Below, piece by piece: positions 46,881-55,437 of a stretch of DNA of 64,000 nt. Numbering within the stretch: the first letter of the stretch is position 1; every line of letters begins with the position of its first letter. A program made the position numbers and the translations under genes. Source of the stretch: Streptomyces sp. 6-11-2 (GTDB lineage Bacteria > Actinomycetota > Actinomycetes > Streptomycetales > Streptomycetaceae); NCBI RefSeq assembly GCF_006540305.1, contig NZ_BJOR01000001.1, positions 2,790,001 through 2,854,000 of the forward strand, read 5' to 3'. The notes beneath the pieces were generated by a model. That model was not told the DNA's origin. It searched no databases and saw nothing but the letters and a program-made list of their open reading frames with translations.

Positions 46881-47227
46881 TACCGGGTTCCTTCCTTGCT
46901 GCTGACGACCACGGTGATGTGGCTGGTCCGCTTGCGGATCCGGTAGGCACGGCCCTGGGCACGCGGACGGAACCGCTTCAGGGTCGGGCCCTCGTCGACG
47001 TACGCCTCGGCGATGAACAGCGAGTCGACGTCGGAGTGGTCGTAGTTGTGCGCGGCGTTGGCGATGGCGCTGTCGAGCACCTTGCCAACCGGAACCGAGG
47101 CAGCCTGCGGAGCGAATCGCAGGACGGCCTGGGCCTCCGTGGCGTCCATGCCACGGATGAGGTCCACCACGCGGCGGGCCTTCATGGGCGTGACGCGGAT
47201 GTACCGCGCCTGGGCCCTGGCTTCCAT
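46880..47227 (-). CDS. rplV: 50S ribosomal protein uL22
   Basis: A 115-residue tunnel protein with [20 protein letters not shown] and [20 protein letters not shown]; its hairpin lines the macrolide-binding region of the exit tunnel. Confidence 0.98.
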   Translation of the reverse strand: MEARAQARYIRVTPMKARRVVDLIRGMDATEAQAVLRFAPQAASVPVGKVLDSAIANAAHNYDHSDVDSLFIAEAYVDEGPTLKRFRPRAQGRAYRIRKRTSHITVVVSSKEGTR

Positions 47228-47269
47228 GGTTGTCCCTTCAGTTACTTACGTGTCTGAATGCGATCCGCT

Positions 47270-47551
47270 TTAGCGGCGCTTCGACTTCCGGTCATCCTTG
47301 ACGTGACCCCGGAAGGTGCGCGTCGGCGAGAACTCGCCGAGCTTGTGGCCGACCATCGACTCGGTGACGAACACCGGGATGTGGGTCTTGCCGTTGTGCA
47401 CCGCCAGCGTGTGGCCCAGCATGGCCGGGATGATCATCGAGCGGCGGGACCAGGTCTTGATGACGTTCTTGGTGCCGGCTTCGTTCTGGGCGTCCACCTT
47501 CTTGATCAGGTGGTCGTCGACGAAGGGCCCCTTCTTCAGGCTACGAGGCAT
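47270..47551 (-). CDS. rpsS: 30S ribosomal protein uS19
   Basis: A 93-residue protein of the 30S head: [60 protein letters not shown]. Confidence 0.98.
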   Translation of the reverse strand: MPRSLKKGPFVDDHLIKKVDAQNEAGTKNVIKTWSRRSMIIPAMLGHTLAVHNGKTHIPVFVTESMVGHKLGEFSPTRTFRGHVKDDRKSKRR

Positions 47552-47563
47552 CTCAACCCGTCC

Positions 47564-48400
47564 TTAGCGCTTCTTGTTCGTCTTGCGGCGGCGGACGATG
47601 TACTTGTTCGACGCCTTCTTGGGCGAACGAGTACGGCCTTCCTTCTTGCCCCACGGGGACACCGGGTGGCGGCCACCGGAGGTCCGGCCCTCACCACCAC
47701 CGTGCGGGTGGTCCACCGGGTTCATGACCACACCACGGACGGACGGGCGGACGCCCAGCCACCGCTTGCGGCCGGCCTTGCCCCAGTTGATGTTGCTCTG
47801 CTCGGCGTTGCCGACCTCGCCGACCGTGGCGCGGCAGCGCTGGTCGACCAGGCGGATCTCACCGGAGGGCATGCGGAGGTGGGCCATCGAGCCCTCCTTC
47901 GCGAGCAGCTGCACGGAGGCACCGGCGGAGCGGGCGAACTTGGCACCGCCACCGGGACGGAGCTCGATCGCGTGGATCGTGGTACCGACCGGGATGTTGC
48001 GGAGCGCCAGGTTGTTGCCCGGCTTGATGTCGGCCGCGGGGCCGTTCTCGACGCGGTCGCCCTGCGACAGGCCGCGCGGCGCGAGGATGTAGCGCTTCTC
48101 GCCGTCGGCGTAGTGCAGCAGCGCGATGCGCGCGGTGCGGTTGGGGTCGTACTCGATGTGCGCGACCTTCGCCGGCACGCCGTCCTTGTCGTGACGACGG
48201 AAGTCGATCACGCGGTAGGCGCGCTTGTGTCCGCCACCCTGGTGGCGAACGGTCACACGACCGGAATTGTTACGGCCGCCCTTGCTGTGCAGAGGACGGA
48301 CCAGCGACTTCTCCGGCGTGGACCGCGTGACCTCGACGAAGTCGGCGACGCTGGCGCCACGACGGCCCGGCGTAGTCGGCTTGTACTTGCGGATTCCCAT
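47564..48400 (-). CDS. rplB: 50S ribosomal protein uL2
   Basis: A 278-residue protein close to the peptidyl-transferase centre, with [40 protein letters not shown] (the conserved histidine) and a basic C-terminus. Normal length. Confidence 0.98.
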   Translation of the reverse strand: MGIRKYKPTTPGRRGASVADFVEVTRSTPEKSLVRPLHSKGGRNNSGRVTVRHQGGGHKRAYRVIDFRRHDKDGVPAKVAHIEYDPNRTARIALLHYADGEKRYILAPRGLSQGDRVENGPAADIKPGNNLALRNIPVGTTIHAIELRPGGGAKFARSAGASVQLLAKEGSMAHLRMPSGEIRLVDQRCRATVGEVGNAEQSNINWGKAGRKRWLGVRPSVRGVVMNPVDHPHGGGEGRTSGGRHPVSPWGKKEGRTRSPKKASNKYIVRRRKTNKKR

Positions 48401-48440
48401 TTCTCAGTCCTCGTCCGATATCGGACGATCCGGACCGCCC

Positions 48441-48860
48441 TCAGGCGGTCGGACCGCCGAAGATGTCGATACGGTCGCCCTCGGCGAGGGTCACGATCGC
48501 TCGCTTGGTGGCGGCACGCTGACCGAAGCCGGTCTTGGTCCGCTTGCGCTTGCCCTGGCGGTTGATCGTGTTGACCCCGGTGACCTTGACGTCGAAGACC
48601 GCCTGGACGGCCTGCTTGATCTGGGTCTTGTTGGCGTTCGGGTCGACGATGAACGTGTACTTGTTCTCGTCGAGGAGCGCGTAGCTCTTCTCCGAGACGA
48701 CCGGCTTCAGCAGGACGTCACGGAGGTCCGTGTACGACTTGCTCAGCGGGGTCTCGACGGTGTTCTTGCCCTCGGTGGCGTGGCGACGCGCCTTGGCGAC
48801 GCGCGCGGCCTTGGCGGCCTTGGCGGCCTTCGAGGCGATAGCGGGGTGACGGATGGCCAT
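48441..48860 (-). CDS. rplW: 50S ribosomal protein uL23
   Basis: A 139-residue protein. The L23 core ([40 protein letters not shown]) is preceded by an unusual Ala/Lys-rich extension of about 35 residues ([20 protein letters not shown]). L23 is the docking site for trigger factor and SRP at the tunnel exit. The ATG at 48860 overlaps the rplD stop by 1 bp, which fixes the start and so the extension. Confidence 0.97.
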   Translation of the reverse strand: MAIRHPAIASKAAKAAKAARVAKARRHATEGKNTVETPLSKSYTDLRDVLLKPVVSEKSYALLDENKYTFIVDPNANKTQIKQAVQAVFDVKVTGVNTINRQGKRKRTKTGFGQRAATKRAIVTLAEGDRIDIFGGPTA

Positions 48861-49516
48861 CAGACCTCGCTCCCTTCGGTGTCGTTGGCCTGCGGGCCGG
48901 CGACGAAGGACTCGAAAGCGGCCTTGGTGAAGACCACGTCGTCCGAGACGAGAACGTCGTACGTGTTCAGCTGGCCCGGCTCCAGGATGTGGACCTGGGG
49001 CAGGTTGCGGGCGGACAGCCACGCGGCCTCGTCGGCGCGGTCGACGACCAGGAGCAGGTTCTTGCGCTCCGAGATCTTGCCGAACAGCGTCCGGGCGGCC
49101 TTGGTGGAGGCGGCCTCACCCTCGACCACGCCGGAGACGACGTGGATGCGGTTGTGGCGGGCCCGGTCGGTGAGGGCGTGGCGCAGGGCCGCGGCCTTCA
49201 TCTTCTTCGGGGTCCGCTGGGAGTAGTCACGCGGCTGCGGGCCGTGGACGACGCCACCACCGGCGAACTGCGGCGCGCGGGTCGAACCCTGACGGGCGCG
49301 ACCGGTGCCCTTCTGGCGGTACGGCTTCTTGCCACCGCCGCGGACCTCGCCACGGGTCTTGGTCTTGTGCGTGCCCTGACGGGCCGCGGCCAGCTGCGCG
49401 ACGACGACCTGGTGGATCAGCGGGACGCTGACCTTCTCAACGCCGAAGATCTCCGCGGGGAGCTCGACGGTACCGGCCTTCTCGCCCGCCGGCGAAAGGA
49501 TGTCAACAGTGCTCAT
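48860..49516 (-). CDS. rplD: 50S ribosomal protein uL4
   Basis: A 218-residue protein with [20 protein letters not shown], the tunnel loop [20 protein letters not shown] and the C-terminal [16 protein letters not shown]. It lies 8 bp after rplC. Confidence 0.98.
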   Translation of the reverse strand: MSTVDILSPAGEKAGTVELPAEIFGVEKVSVPLIHQVVVAQLAAARQGTHKTKTRGEVRGGGKKPYRQKGTGRARQGSTRAPQFAGGGVVHGPQPRDYSQRTPKKMKAAALRHALTDRARHNRIHVVSGVVEGEAASTKAARTLFGKISERKNLLLVVDRADEAAWLSARNLPQVHILEPGQLNTYDVLVSDDVVFTKAAFESFVAGPQANDTEGSEV

Positions 49517-49524
49517 CGGTTACC

Positions 49525-50169
49525 TCAGGCCCCCTTGGCCGCGGTGCGGACCAGGACGAGGCCGCCGTTCGGACCGGGAACCGCGCCCTTGATGAGCAGC
49601 AGACCCTTCTCCGCGTCAACGGCGTGGACGGTCAGGTTCTGGGTGGTGACCCGCTCGTTGCCCATGCGACCCGCCATGCGGAGGCCCTTGAACACACGAC
49701 CCGGCGTGGCGCAGCCGCCGATGGAACCGGGCGAGCGGTGCTTGCGCTGGGTGCCGTGCCCGGCGCCGAGGCCACGGAAGTTGTGGCGCTTCATGACGCC
49801 GGCGAAGCCCTTGCCCTTGCTCTTGCCGGTGACGTCGACCTTCACGCCGGCCTCGAACACCTCAGCGGTGATCTGCTGGCCGAGGGTGTACTCGGCGGCG
49901 TCCGCGGTGCGGATCTCGACGAGGTGACGACGGGGGGTGACGTCGGCCTTCGCGAAGTGGCCCTTGAGGGGCTTGTTCACCTTGCGCGGGTCGATCTCGC
50001 CGAAGGCGATCTGGACCGACTCGTAGCCGTCGACGTCGTTCGTACGAACCTGGGTGACGACGTTGGGGCCGGCCTTGACGACGGTCACCGGGACGACACG
50101 GTTGTTCTCGTCCCAGACCTGCGTCATGCCGAGCTTCTCGCCCAGGATTCCCTTGATCTGCTTGGTCAT
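49525..50169 (-). CDS. rplC: 50S ribosomal protein uL3
   Basis: A 214-residue early-assembly protein: [40 protein letters not shown] and [20 protein letters not shown]. It follows rpsJ by 17 bp. Confidence 0.98.
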   Translation of the reverse strand: MTKQIKGILGEKLGMTQVWDENNRVVPVTVVKAGPNVVTQVRTNDVDGYESVQIAFGEIDPRKVNKPLKGHFAKADVTPRRHLVEIRTADAAEYTLGQQITAEVFEAGVKVDVTGKSKGKGFAGVMKRHNFRGLGAGHGTQRKHRSPGSIGGCATPGRVFKGLRMAGRMGNERVTTQNLTVHAVDAEKGLLLIKGAVPGPNGGLVLVRTAAKGA

Positions 50170-50186
50170 CTCTCAGATCACCGGCC

Positions 50187-50495
50187 TCAGAGCTTGATCT
50201 CGATGTCGACACCGGCCGGGAGGTCGAGTCGCATCAGAGAGTCAACGGTCTTGGGGGTCGGGTCGAGGATGTCGATCAGGCGCTTGTGCGTGCGCATCTC
50301 GAAGTGCTCGCGCGAGTCCTTGTACTTGTGCGGCGACTTGATGACGCAGTACACGTTCTTCTCAGTGGGCAGCGGCACCGGGCCCGCGACCGACGCACCA
50401 GTACGGGTCACCGTCTCGACGATCTTCTTCGCCGACGAATCGATGACCTCGTGGTCGTAGGCCTTGAGCCGGATGCGGATCTTCTGTCCCGCCAT
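50187..50495 (-). CDS. rpsJ: 30S ribosomal protein uS10
   Basis: A 102-residue protein, also the NusE subunit of antitermination complexes: [63 protein letters not shown] start at 50495. First gene of the S10 operon, with a long untranslated leader (to about 50868 if the predicted promoter is right). Confidence 0.98.
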   Translation of the reverse strand: MAGQKIRIRLKAYDHEVIDSSAKKIVETVTRTGASVAGPVPLPTEKNVYCVIKSPHKYKDSREHFEMRTHKRLIDILDPTPKTVDSLMRLDLPAGVDIEIKL

Positions 50496-50874
50496 GGCTA
50501 CTCCGTAGTCCTGTCTCTTTATACGCTCCGGAACCCGATGTCCCCTCGACCTTCTCCGACCCACGCGGTCGGGCGTGTCGCGCTCCCGCTGACATGGATG
50601 CCCCTTGTTCGAACATCCTTCGGGATTGCACACGGCCCTACCGGTACCGCGAGCCGGGGGCGAAGGCCCACCGGGTGCCTGGCCGATGTCGCACCCACGC
50701 TTCCCGGAAGATTCCCGTACGTCCGCCCCAGCGCTGCCATGAGGCAGTTAGGGCGACGAGTACCGTGGGACTCGCTTCCAGTCCTCCCGGCGGGAGGCGC
50801 GCGGCATCAACGCTCGACCGAGCAACTCGGACAGTCTGCCACAGTGGGCGGGGGCCTGGCCAATCGAGCCGGGG

Positions 50875-50902
50875 ATATTACCCCGCAGGTGACGCAGGTC
50901 AA
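50875..50902 (-). promoter_or_regulatory. Predicted promoter of the S10 operon
   Basis: On the minus strand TTGACC (50897-50902), a 16-nt spacer and TAATAT (50875-50880), a near-consensus vegetative promoter. It would give a leader of about 370 nt before rpsJ. The 497-bp gap between rpsJ and the next plus-strand gene holds no coding frame with good codon use. Confidence 0.55.
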
Positions 50903-50992
50903 ACCAGCGGCCGCCCGGCGGCGTGGTCGGCGATCACAGGGCTGGGGCCGGGCGGCGACGGAACACACGCACACCGACACGAGGGGGACAGG

Positions 50993-51403
50993 GTGACGGC
51001 AGCCGACGTGAAGGGCACCGGGGAGCCGGCAGGTGCCGGCGGGACGCCGAGGGGCGGCGGGGCCGAGGGGGTGCTCCGGGACGCCGAGCGCATGGAGAAG
51101 TGGTCGATCGCCTGGGTGATGGTCGCGCTGGCGATGTGGGGCGTCCTCGTGGTCCTGATGGTCTCCTCGTACGGCCCCGACGCCTCCCCCTGGGACTCCA
51201 CCAGCGACCCGCGCTGCGAGGGGCCGCTGCTCGCCCCCTTCCAGCCCAACAGCTCCGTCTGCCGCAGCGAACTGCGCCAGTGGCCGGCCCTCCTCGGCTT
51301 CCTGGCCCTGGCCGTCGTCCCGACGATCGTCGCGGCGGCGGTCACCGTCTACGCCAAGCTGCTGTCCCGCCTGGCCACGGCGCTCTGCGGGACGCACCGT
51401 TGA
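50993..51403 (+). CDS. Small two-helix membrane protein
   Basis: A 136-residue protein with a Gly-rich N-terminus, a first helix (SIAWVMVALAMWGVLVVLMV), an extracellular loop with two cysteines (DPRCEGPLL and SSVCRSELR) and a second helix (LLGFLALAVVPTIVAAAVTV). GAGGGGGA lies just before the GTG at 50993. No family is recognised. Divergent from the S10 operon. Confidence 0.78.
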   Translation: MTAADVKGTGEPAGAGGTPRGGGAEGVLRDAERMEKWSIAWVMVALAMWGVLVVLMVSSYGPDASPWDSTSDPRCEGPLLAPFQPNSSVCRSELRQWPALLGFLALAVVPTIVAAAVTVYAKLLSRLATALCGTHR

Positions 51404-51522
51404 GGCGTCGGCTCTCCACGGCGTACGTCAATCCGGAGCACGAGGACCCGGCCGCGGCCGGGGAAGCCCTGCGGGAGCCGAGCACCGTCCTGGACGAGGC
51501 CATGAAGGCGGTGCGTTCCTGA
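51400..51522 (+). CDS. Possible 40-residue coupled micro-protein
   Basis: A short frame opens at a TTG that overlaps the stop of the membrane protein (TTGA) and reads RRRLSTAYVNPEHEDPAAAG to a TGA at 51522. Codon use is native-like and the overlap suggests coupling, but TTG starts are rare and no homologue is known to me. Confidence 0.3.
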   Translation: MRRRLSTAYVNPEHEDPAAAGEALREPSTVLDEAMKAVRS

Positions 51523-51616
51523 GCCGGGCCTGGGGGTATGCCTTCGGGGCGGAGGAGGCCGCCTGCCTCCGACCGCCTCGGGCCGGGCCGGCAGGGAGCC
51601 CGGTCTGCCGTCGTCG

Positions 51617-52975
51617 TCAGTTGGCGGAGCCGGTCATGGTGGCGAGGATCTCGCGGACCGCGTCGAGGGTGATGCCAGGGTGGAGGAAGGCGAAGCGGGC
51701 CACCGTCTCGCCTTCCCAGACGGTGGGCGTCACGAAGGCGATCTGACGTTCCAGCAGCTCCTTCGACCAGGCGTAGTAGTCGTCCTGGGTCCAGCCGGTG
51801 CGGCGGAACACGACGACGGAGAGCTCCGGGTCGCGGATCAGTTCGAGGCCGTCGGCGGCGCGTATCAGGCCGGCCGACTCCAGGGCGATGCGGCGGGTCG
51901 CGTCGACGGCGTCACGATAGGCGTCGGTGCCGTTGACGGCCAGGGAGAACCAAAGCGGCAGGCCGCGGGGGCGCCGGGTGAGGTGGTAGGCGTAGTCGCT
52001 GGGGTTCCACTCCTGCGGAGCGTCGGTGTGGATGCAGTCCAGGTAGGAGGCGTCCTGGGTGTGCACGGCGCGGGCCAGGGCGGGGTCTCTGTAGAGGAGG
52101 GCGCCGCAGTCGAAGGGCGCGTACATCCACTTGTGCGGGTCGACGACCAGGGAGTCGGCGTGCTCGATGCCGGCGAACTTCTCGCGGAGCTCCTGGGAGA
52201 ACAGCGCGCCGCCGCCGTAGGCCGCGTCGATGTGGAACCAGAGGCCGTACTCACGGGCGACCTCGGCGATGCCGGTGAGGTCGTCGATGATGCCGGCGTT
52301 GGTGGTGCCGGCCGTGGCGACGACGGCGATGACGTCCTCGGGGGACGGGTCGGCGGCGAGAGCGGCGCGCACGGCCTCTCCGGTGAGGCGGTGGTCGTCG
52401 ACCGGGACGACCAGGGCCTCCACGCCGATGATGCGCAGGGTGTTGCCGATCGAGGAGTGCGCCTGGGAGCTGACCGCGATCCGGGGGCGGGCCACCGGGT
52501 CGCCGGTGGCGGTGCGGGCGGTGTCGCGGGCGACGACGAGGCCGGAGAGGTTGCCCGCCGAGCCGCCGCTCACGAAGCAGCCGCCCGCATGGGCGGGCAG
52601 GCCGGCGAGGTCGGCGAGCAGCCTGAGCACCTGGTTCTCGGCGGCGATGGCGCCCGAGGCCTCCAGCCAGGACACGCCGTGCAGGGAGGAGGCCGACAGC
52701 ACCATGTCGAACAGGGCGGCGGCCTTGGTGGGGGCGCCGGGGATGAAGGAGAGGAAGCGCGGGCTGTCGCAGGAGACCACGGTGGGCTCGATGTGCTCGG
52801 CGTACAGGCGCAGCACGTCGTCGGCGGCCACGGGGCCGCTGCCGATGGCCTCCTTGAGGGCGGTCTCGAGTTCCGCGGCGTCGCCGAGTCTGCCCAGCGG
52901 CACCGGGTCGAGGGCCAGGCGGTGCTGGACGTGGCCGATGACCACCTTGGTGAGCGCTTCGTCATGGCTGTGCAC
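51617..52975 (-). CDS. PLP-dependent group II amino acid decarboxylase
   Basis: A 452-residue decarboxylase of the aromatic-amino-acid/diaminobutyrate type. The cofactor lysine is in SLVVDPHKWMYAPFDCG (near residue 280), with HIDAAYGGGALF and FVSGGSAGNLSGLVVARDTA upstream. It would turn an amino acid, possibly tyrosine, tryptophan, DOPA or 2,4-diaminobutyrate, into an amine; sequence alone does not fix the substrate. A perfect 12-bp inverted repeat lies just upstream of its start and matches one at the MHS transporter, tying it to the GntR gene beyond. Confidence 0.92.
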   Translation of the reverse strand: MHSHDEALTKVVIGHVQHRLALDPVPLGRLGDAAELETALKEAIGSGPVAADDVLRLYAEHIEPTVVSCDSPRFLSFIPGAPTKAAALFDMVLSASSLHGVSWLEASGAIAAENQVLRLLADLAGLPAHAGGCFVSGGSAGNLSGLVVARDTARTATGDPVARPRIAVSSQAHSSIGNTLRIIGVEALVVPVDDHRLTGEAVRAALAADPSPEDVIAVVATAGTTNAGIIDDLTGIAEVAREYGLWFHIDAAYGGGALFSQELREKFAGIEHADSLVVDPHKWMYAPFDCGALLYRDPALARAVHTQDASYLDCIHTDAPQEWNPSDYAYHLTRRPRGLPLWFSLAVNGTDAYRDAVDATRRIALESAGLIRAADGLELIRDPELSVVVFRRTGWTQDDYYAWSKELLERQIAFVTPTVWEGETVARFAFLHPGITLDAVREILATMTGSAN

Positions 52976-52998
52976 GGTGCCTCCGAGGGAACGCCAAC

Positions 52999-53026
52999 AG
53001 TAATGGATCCCATCGGATCCATTACT
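52999..53026. promoter_or_regulatory. GntR operator at the decarboxylase gene
   Basis: A perfect palindrome with 12-nt arms, AGTAATGGATCC, and a 4-nt centre CATC. The inner 20 bp (53003-53022, ATGGATCC-CATC-GGATCCAT) share spacing and half-sites with 53965-53984 in front of the MHS transporter gene. It lies 24 bp before the decarboxylase ATG. Confidence 0.8.
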
Positions 53027-53092
53027 GAAGCTAAGCCTGCACCGTACTCCGGGTCAACACGCGCTCGGTTGTCCGCCCAGTCGGCCGTGCGG

Positions 53093-53866
53093 TCAGCCGT
53101 CGCCCTCCTCGTAGTGCGTCAGGAGGGCCAGGAACTGGTCGCGGGAGTCCGCCAGATGCTCGCGCATACGGGCCTCGGCCGCCTCGGCGTCCCCGGCCAG
53201 GACCGCCAGCGCGATGGCACGGTGCTCGTCCCGGAAGACCTGGGCCAGGTCCTGGCCGCCCCGGTAGACCACGGACCAGTCCGAGTCCAGCCACAGCGAA
53301 TTGGCCCGGACGAACATCTCCGTGCGGGCCCGCTCGACCGCCTCGCACAGCACCTCGTTGCCCCCGGCGGCGGCGATGGCCAGATGGAAGCGCGAGTCGA
53401 CCCGGTGATAGGCCCCGAGGTCGGCGACCTCCTCGTCGAGCATCCGCACCAGCGCGCGGCGGTCGGCGGTGGAGCCGCGCAGCGCGGCGAAGGAGGCCGC
53501 GGCCGGCTCGATCGTCTGCCGGTACTCCATGTAGTCACGGATGGTCGCGCGGAAGTCCGCGGCGACGGCCGCCCGCTCCTGGACCGCGGCGGACGACGCG
53601 GCGGGTCGTACTCTGGTGCCACCGGAGCGTCCGTGGGTGGTGACCACCAGACCCTCTTCGGCAAGCTGCCGCACGGCCTGGCGCACGGTGTTGCGCCCCA
53701 CGCCGAGGGCGGTGGCGAGGTCGCGTTCGGTGGGCATCCTGCTGCCGGGTTCGAAGCCGCCGAGCGCGATGCGCTTGCGCAGGATGTCGGTGACCACCTC
53801 CCAGGACGGAGGCCGCTGGGTCTGCTCGGCGAGCACCGGCTGCCCCGCCCGGGTCTCCTTGGCCAT
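53093..53866 (-). CDS. GntR/FadR-family transcriptional regulator
   Basis: A 257-residue regulator. The winged helix (EVVTDILRKRIALGGFEPGS, TERDLATALGVGRNTVRQAV) is followed by an FCD effector domain with acidic and His residues for a metal (HRVDSRFHLAIAAAGGNEVL). It lies between the decarboxylase and the transporter/amidohydrolase genes and probably binds the matching palindromes at both. The ATG at 53866 follows GGAG by 9 nt; an upstream ATG at 53902 is possible. Confidence 0.92.
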   Translation of the reverse strand: MAKETRAGQPVLAEQTQRPPSWEVVTDILRKRIALGGFEPGSRMPTERDLATALGVGRNTVRQAVRQLAEEGLVVTTHGRSGGTRVRPAASSAAVQERAAVAADFRATIRDYMEYRQTIEPAAASFAALRGSTADRRALVRMLDEEVADLGAYHRVDSRFHLAIAAAGGNEVLCEAVERARTEMFVRANSLWLDSDWSVVYRGGQDLAQVFRDEHRAIALAVLAGDAEAAEARMREHLADSRDQFLALLTHYEEGDG

Positions 53867-53927
53867 CGCGCCAACTCCGTCCTCGGGTAAATGCCCGTTC
53901 AAAGAAATGGAATCGACTCAGACCCTA

Positions 53928-53956
53928 TTGACACCCCTTGGCGGCGACAATAGCGT
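53928..53956 (+). promoter_or_regulatory. Promoter of the MHS transporter operon
   Basis: A perfect -35 TTGACA (53928-53933), a 17-nt spacer and TAGCGT (53951-53956). The GntR palindrome at 53965-53984 covers the expected start site. Confidence 0.7.
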
Positions 53957-53964
53957 CCCGGGCT

Positions 53965-53984
53965 ATGGGTTCGGACGGACCCAT
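53965..53984. promoter_or_regulatory. GntR operator at the MHS transporter gene
   Basis: ATGGGTTC-GGAC-GGACCCAT: the same ATGGRTYC-N4-GGAYCCAT layout as at 53003-53022, with one mismatch between arms. Its position just after the -10 box suits repression. Confidence 0.75.
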
Positions 53985-54075
53985 TGGCGGGTGCGCCCTC
54001 CCACCCAGCCGGGCGTCGCTCGTACCCCCTCCCCACGGCGGACGGGCCGCCCCCCTCTCGCAAAGGAGCCGGTCC

Positions 54076-55437
54076 ATGAGCACAGCCCTCCGCAGACCAC
54101 CCGGGGCCGACGGTCCCAGCAAGCGTCGCAGCCCGCTGCGGATCGCCACCGCCACCCTCATCGGCACCAGCGTGGAGTGGTACGACTTCGGCATCTACAG
54201 CACGGCGGCGGCCCTGGTCTTCCCCAAGCTGTTCTTCCCCGAGATGAACCACGCACTGGCCGTGCTCAGCTCGTTCGCCACCCTGGCCGTCGGCTCCCTC
54301 GGACGGCCGCTCGGCGCGGTCCTCTTCGGCCACATCGGCGACCGCTACGGGCGCAAGAAGGCACTGATCGGCTCCCTGCTGCTGATGGGCGTCTCCACCT
54401 TCCTCATCGGCCTGCTCCCCGGCTACGCCTCCGCCGGCGCCCTCGCCCCCGCGCTGCTGCTGGTCGTCCGCATCCTGCAGTCGCTGGCGGTCGGCGGCGA
54501 GTGGGGCGGCGCCGTCCTGTACGCGGTCGAGAGCGCACCGCCCAGGCGCCGGGCCCTGTACGGCTCCTTCCCGCAGATCGGCGACGGTGTCGGCTTCTTC
54601 CTCGCCACCGGCGTCTTCGCGCTGGCCTCCCTGCCGGGCCATGACGCGCTCATCAGCTGGACCTGGCGAATCCCGTTCCTCCTCTCCAGCCTGCTGGTGA
54701 TCACCGGGCTGCTGATCCGCAGCCAGCTGGAGGAGTCCCCGGAGTTCGGCGAGGCGCAGCAGCGCGCCGATCAGGAGAAGGAGTCCGCCCGGCAGATCCC
54801 GCTGGTCGGCGTGATCCGCACCGCGTGGCGCCCCTGGCTGCTGGCCTCCGGAGCCTTCCTGGTCACCGTCGGCGGCTACTACGTCATCGTCACCTTCATG
54901 TCCGTCTACGCCCTCGACCACCTGCACTTCAGCGAGGCGCAGGTCTCCACCGCCGGGATCTTCTGCTCGCTCGTGGTGATCGTCTTCACGCCGGTCTCGG
55001 CGATGCTGGCGGACCGGTTCGGGGTCCGCCGGGTCACCCTGATCGGACTCCTCTCGCACCTGCTGGTGGCGTTCCCGATGTTCTGGCTCGCCGACATCGG
55101 CACCATCCCGGGCCTCTGGGCGGGCATGGGTCTGGCCATGCTGGCCAGCACCGTGGCCTACGCCACCATCGGCACCATGATCACCACGTGGTTCGCGCCC
55201 CGGATCCGCTACACCGGGCTCTCCCTCAGCTACCAGCTCGCCGGGCTGGTCGGCGGCGGCACCACCCCGGCCCTCGCCCAGTGGCTGGCCGGCCCCTCCG
55301 GCACCGACTGGACGCCGGTGGCCCTGCTCTTCCTCGGCATGGCGGTGGTCAGCGTGGTCTGCGTCCTGCTGCACCGGACGCCCGAGGAGTCCGAGGGCGC
55401 CGAACTCACCGCCAGACCCACCCTGATGGAGGCCTGA
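54076..55437 (+). CDS. MFS transporter, metabolite:H+ symporter (MHS) type
   Basis: A 453-residue permease with about 12 helices. TLIGTSVEWYDFGIYSTAAA at the first helix and GHIGDRYGRKKAL (motif A) are hallmarks of the MHS family, which imports small organic acids, betaines or amino-acid-like compounds with protons. AGGAG precedes the ATG at 54076. The stop overlaps the amidohydrolase start (TGATG), so the two are translated together and the transporter probably imports the amidohydrolase substrate. Confidence 0.94.
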   Translation: MSTALRRPPGADGPSKRRSPLRIATATLIGTSVEWYDFGIYSTAAALVFPKLFFPEMNHALAVLSSFATLAVGSLGRPLGAVLFGHIGDRYGRKKALIGSLLLMGVSTFLIGLLPGYASAGALAPALLLVVRILQSLAVGGEWGGAVLYAVESAPPRRRALYGSFPQIGDGVGFFLATGVFALASLPGHDALISWTWRIPFLLSSLLVITGLLIRSQLEESPEFGEAQQRADQEKESARQIPLVGVIRTAWRPWLLASGAFLVTVGGYYVIVTFMSVYALDHLHFSEAQVSTAGIFCSLVVIVFTPVSAMLADRFGVRRVTLIGLLSHLLVAFPMFWLADIGTIPGLWAGMGLAMLASTVAYATIGTMITTWFAPRIRYTGLSLSYQLAGLVGGGTTPALAQWLAGPSGTDWTPVALLFLGMAVVSVVCVLLHRTPEESEGAELTARPTLMEA

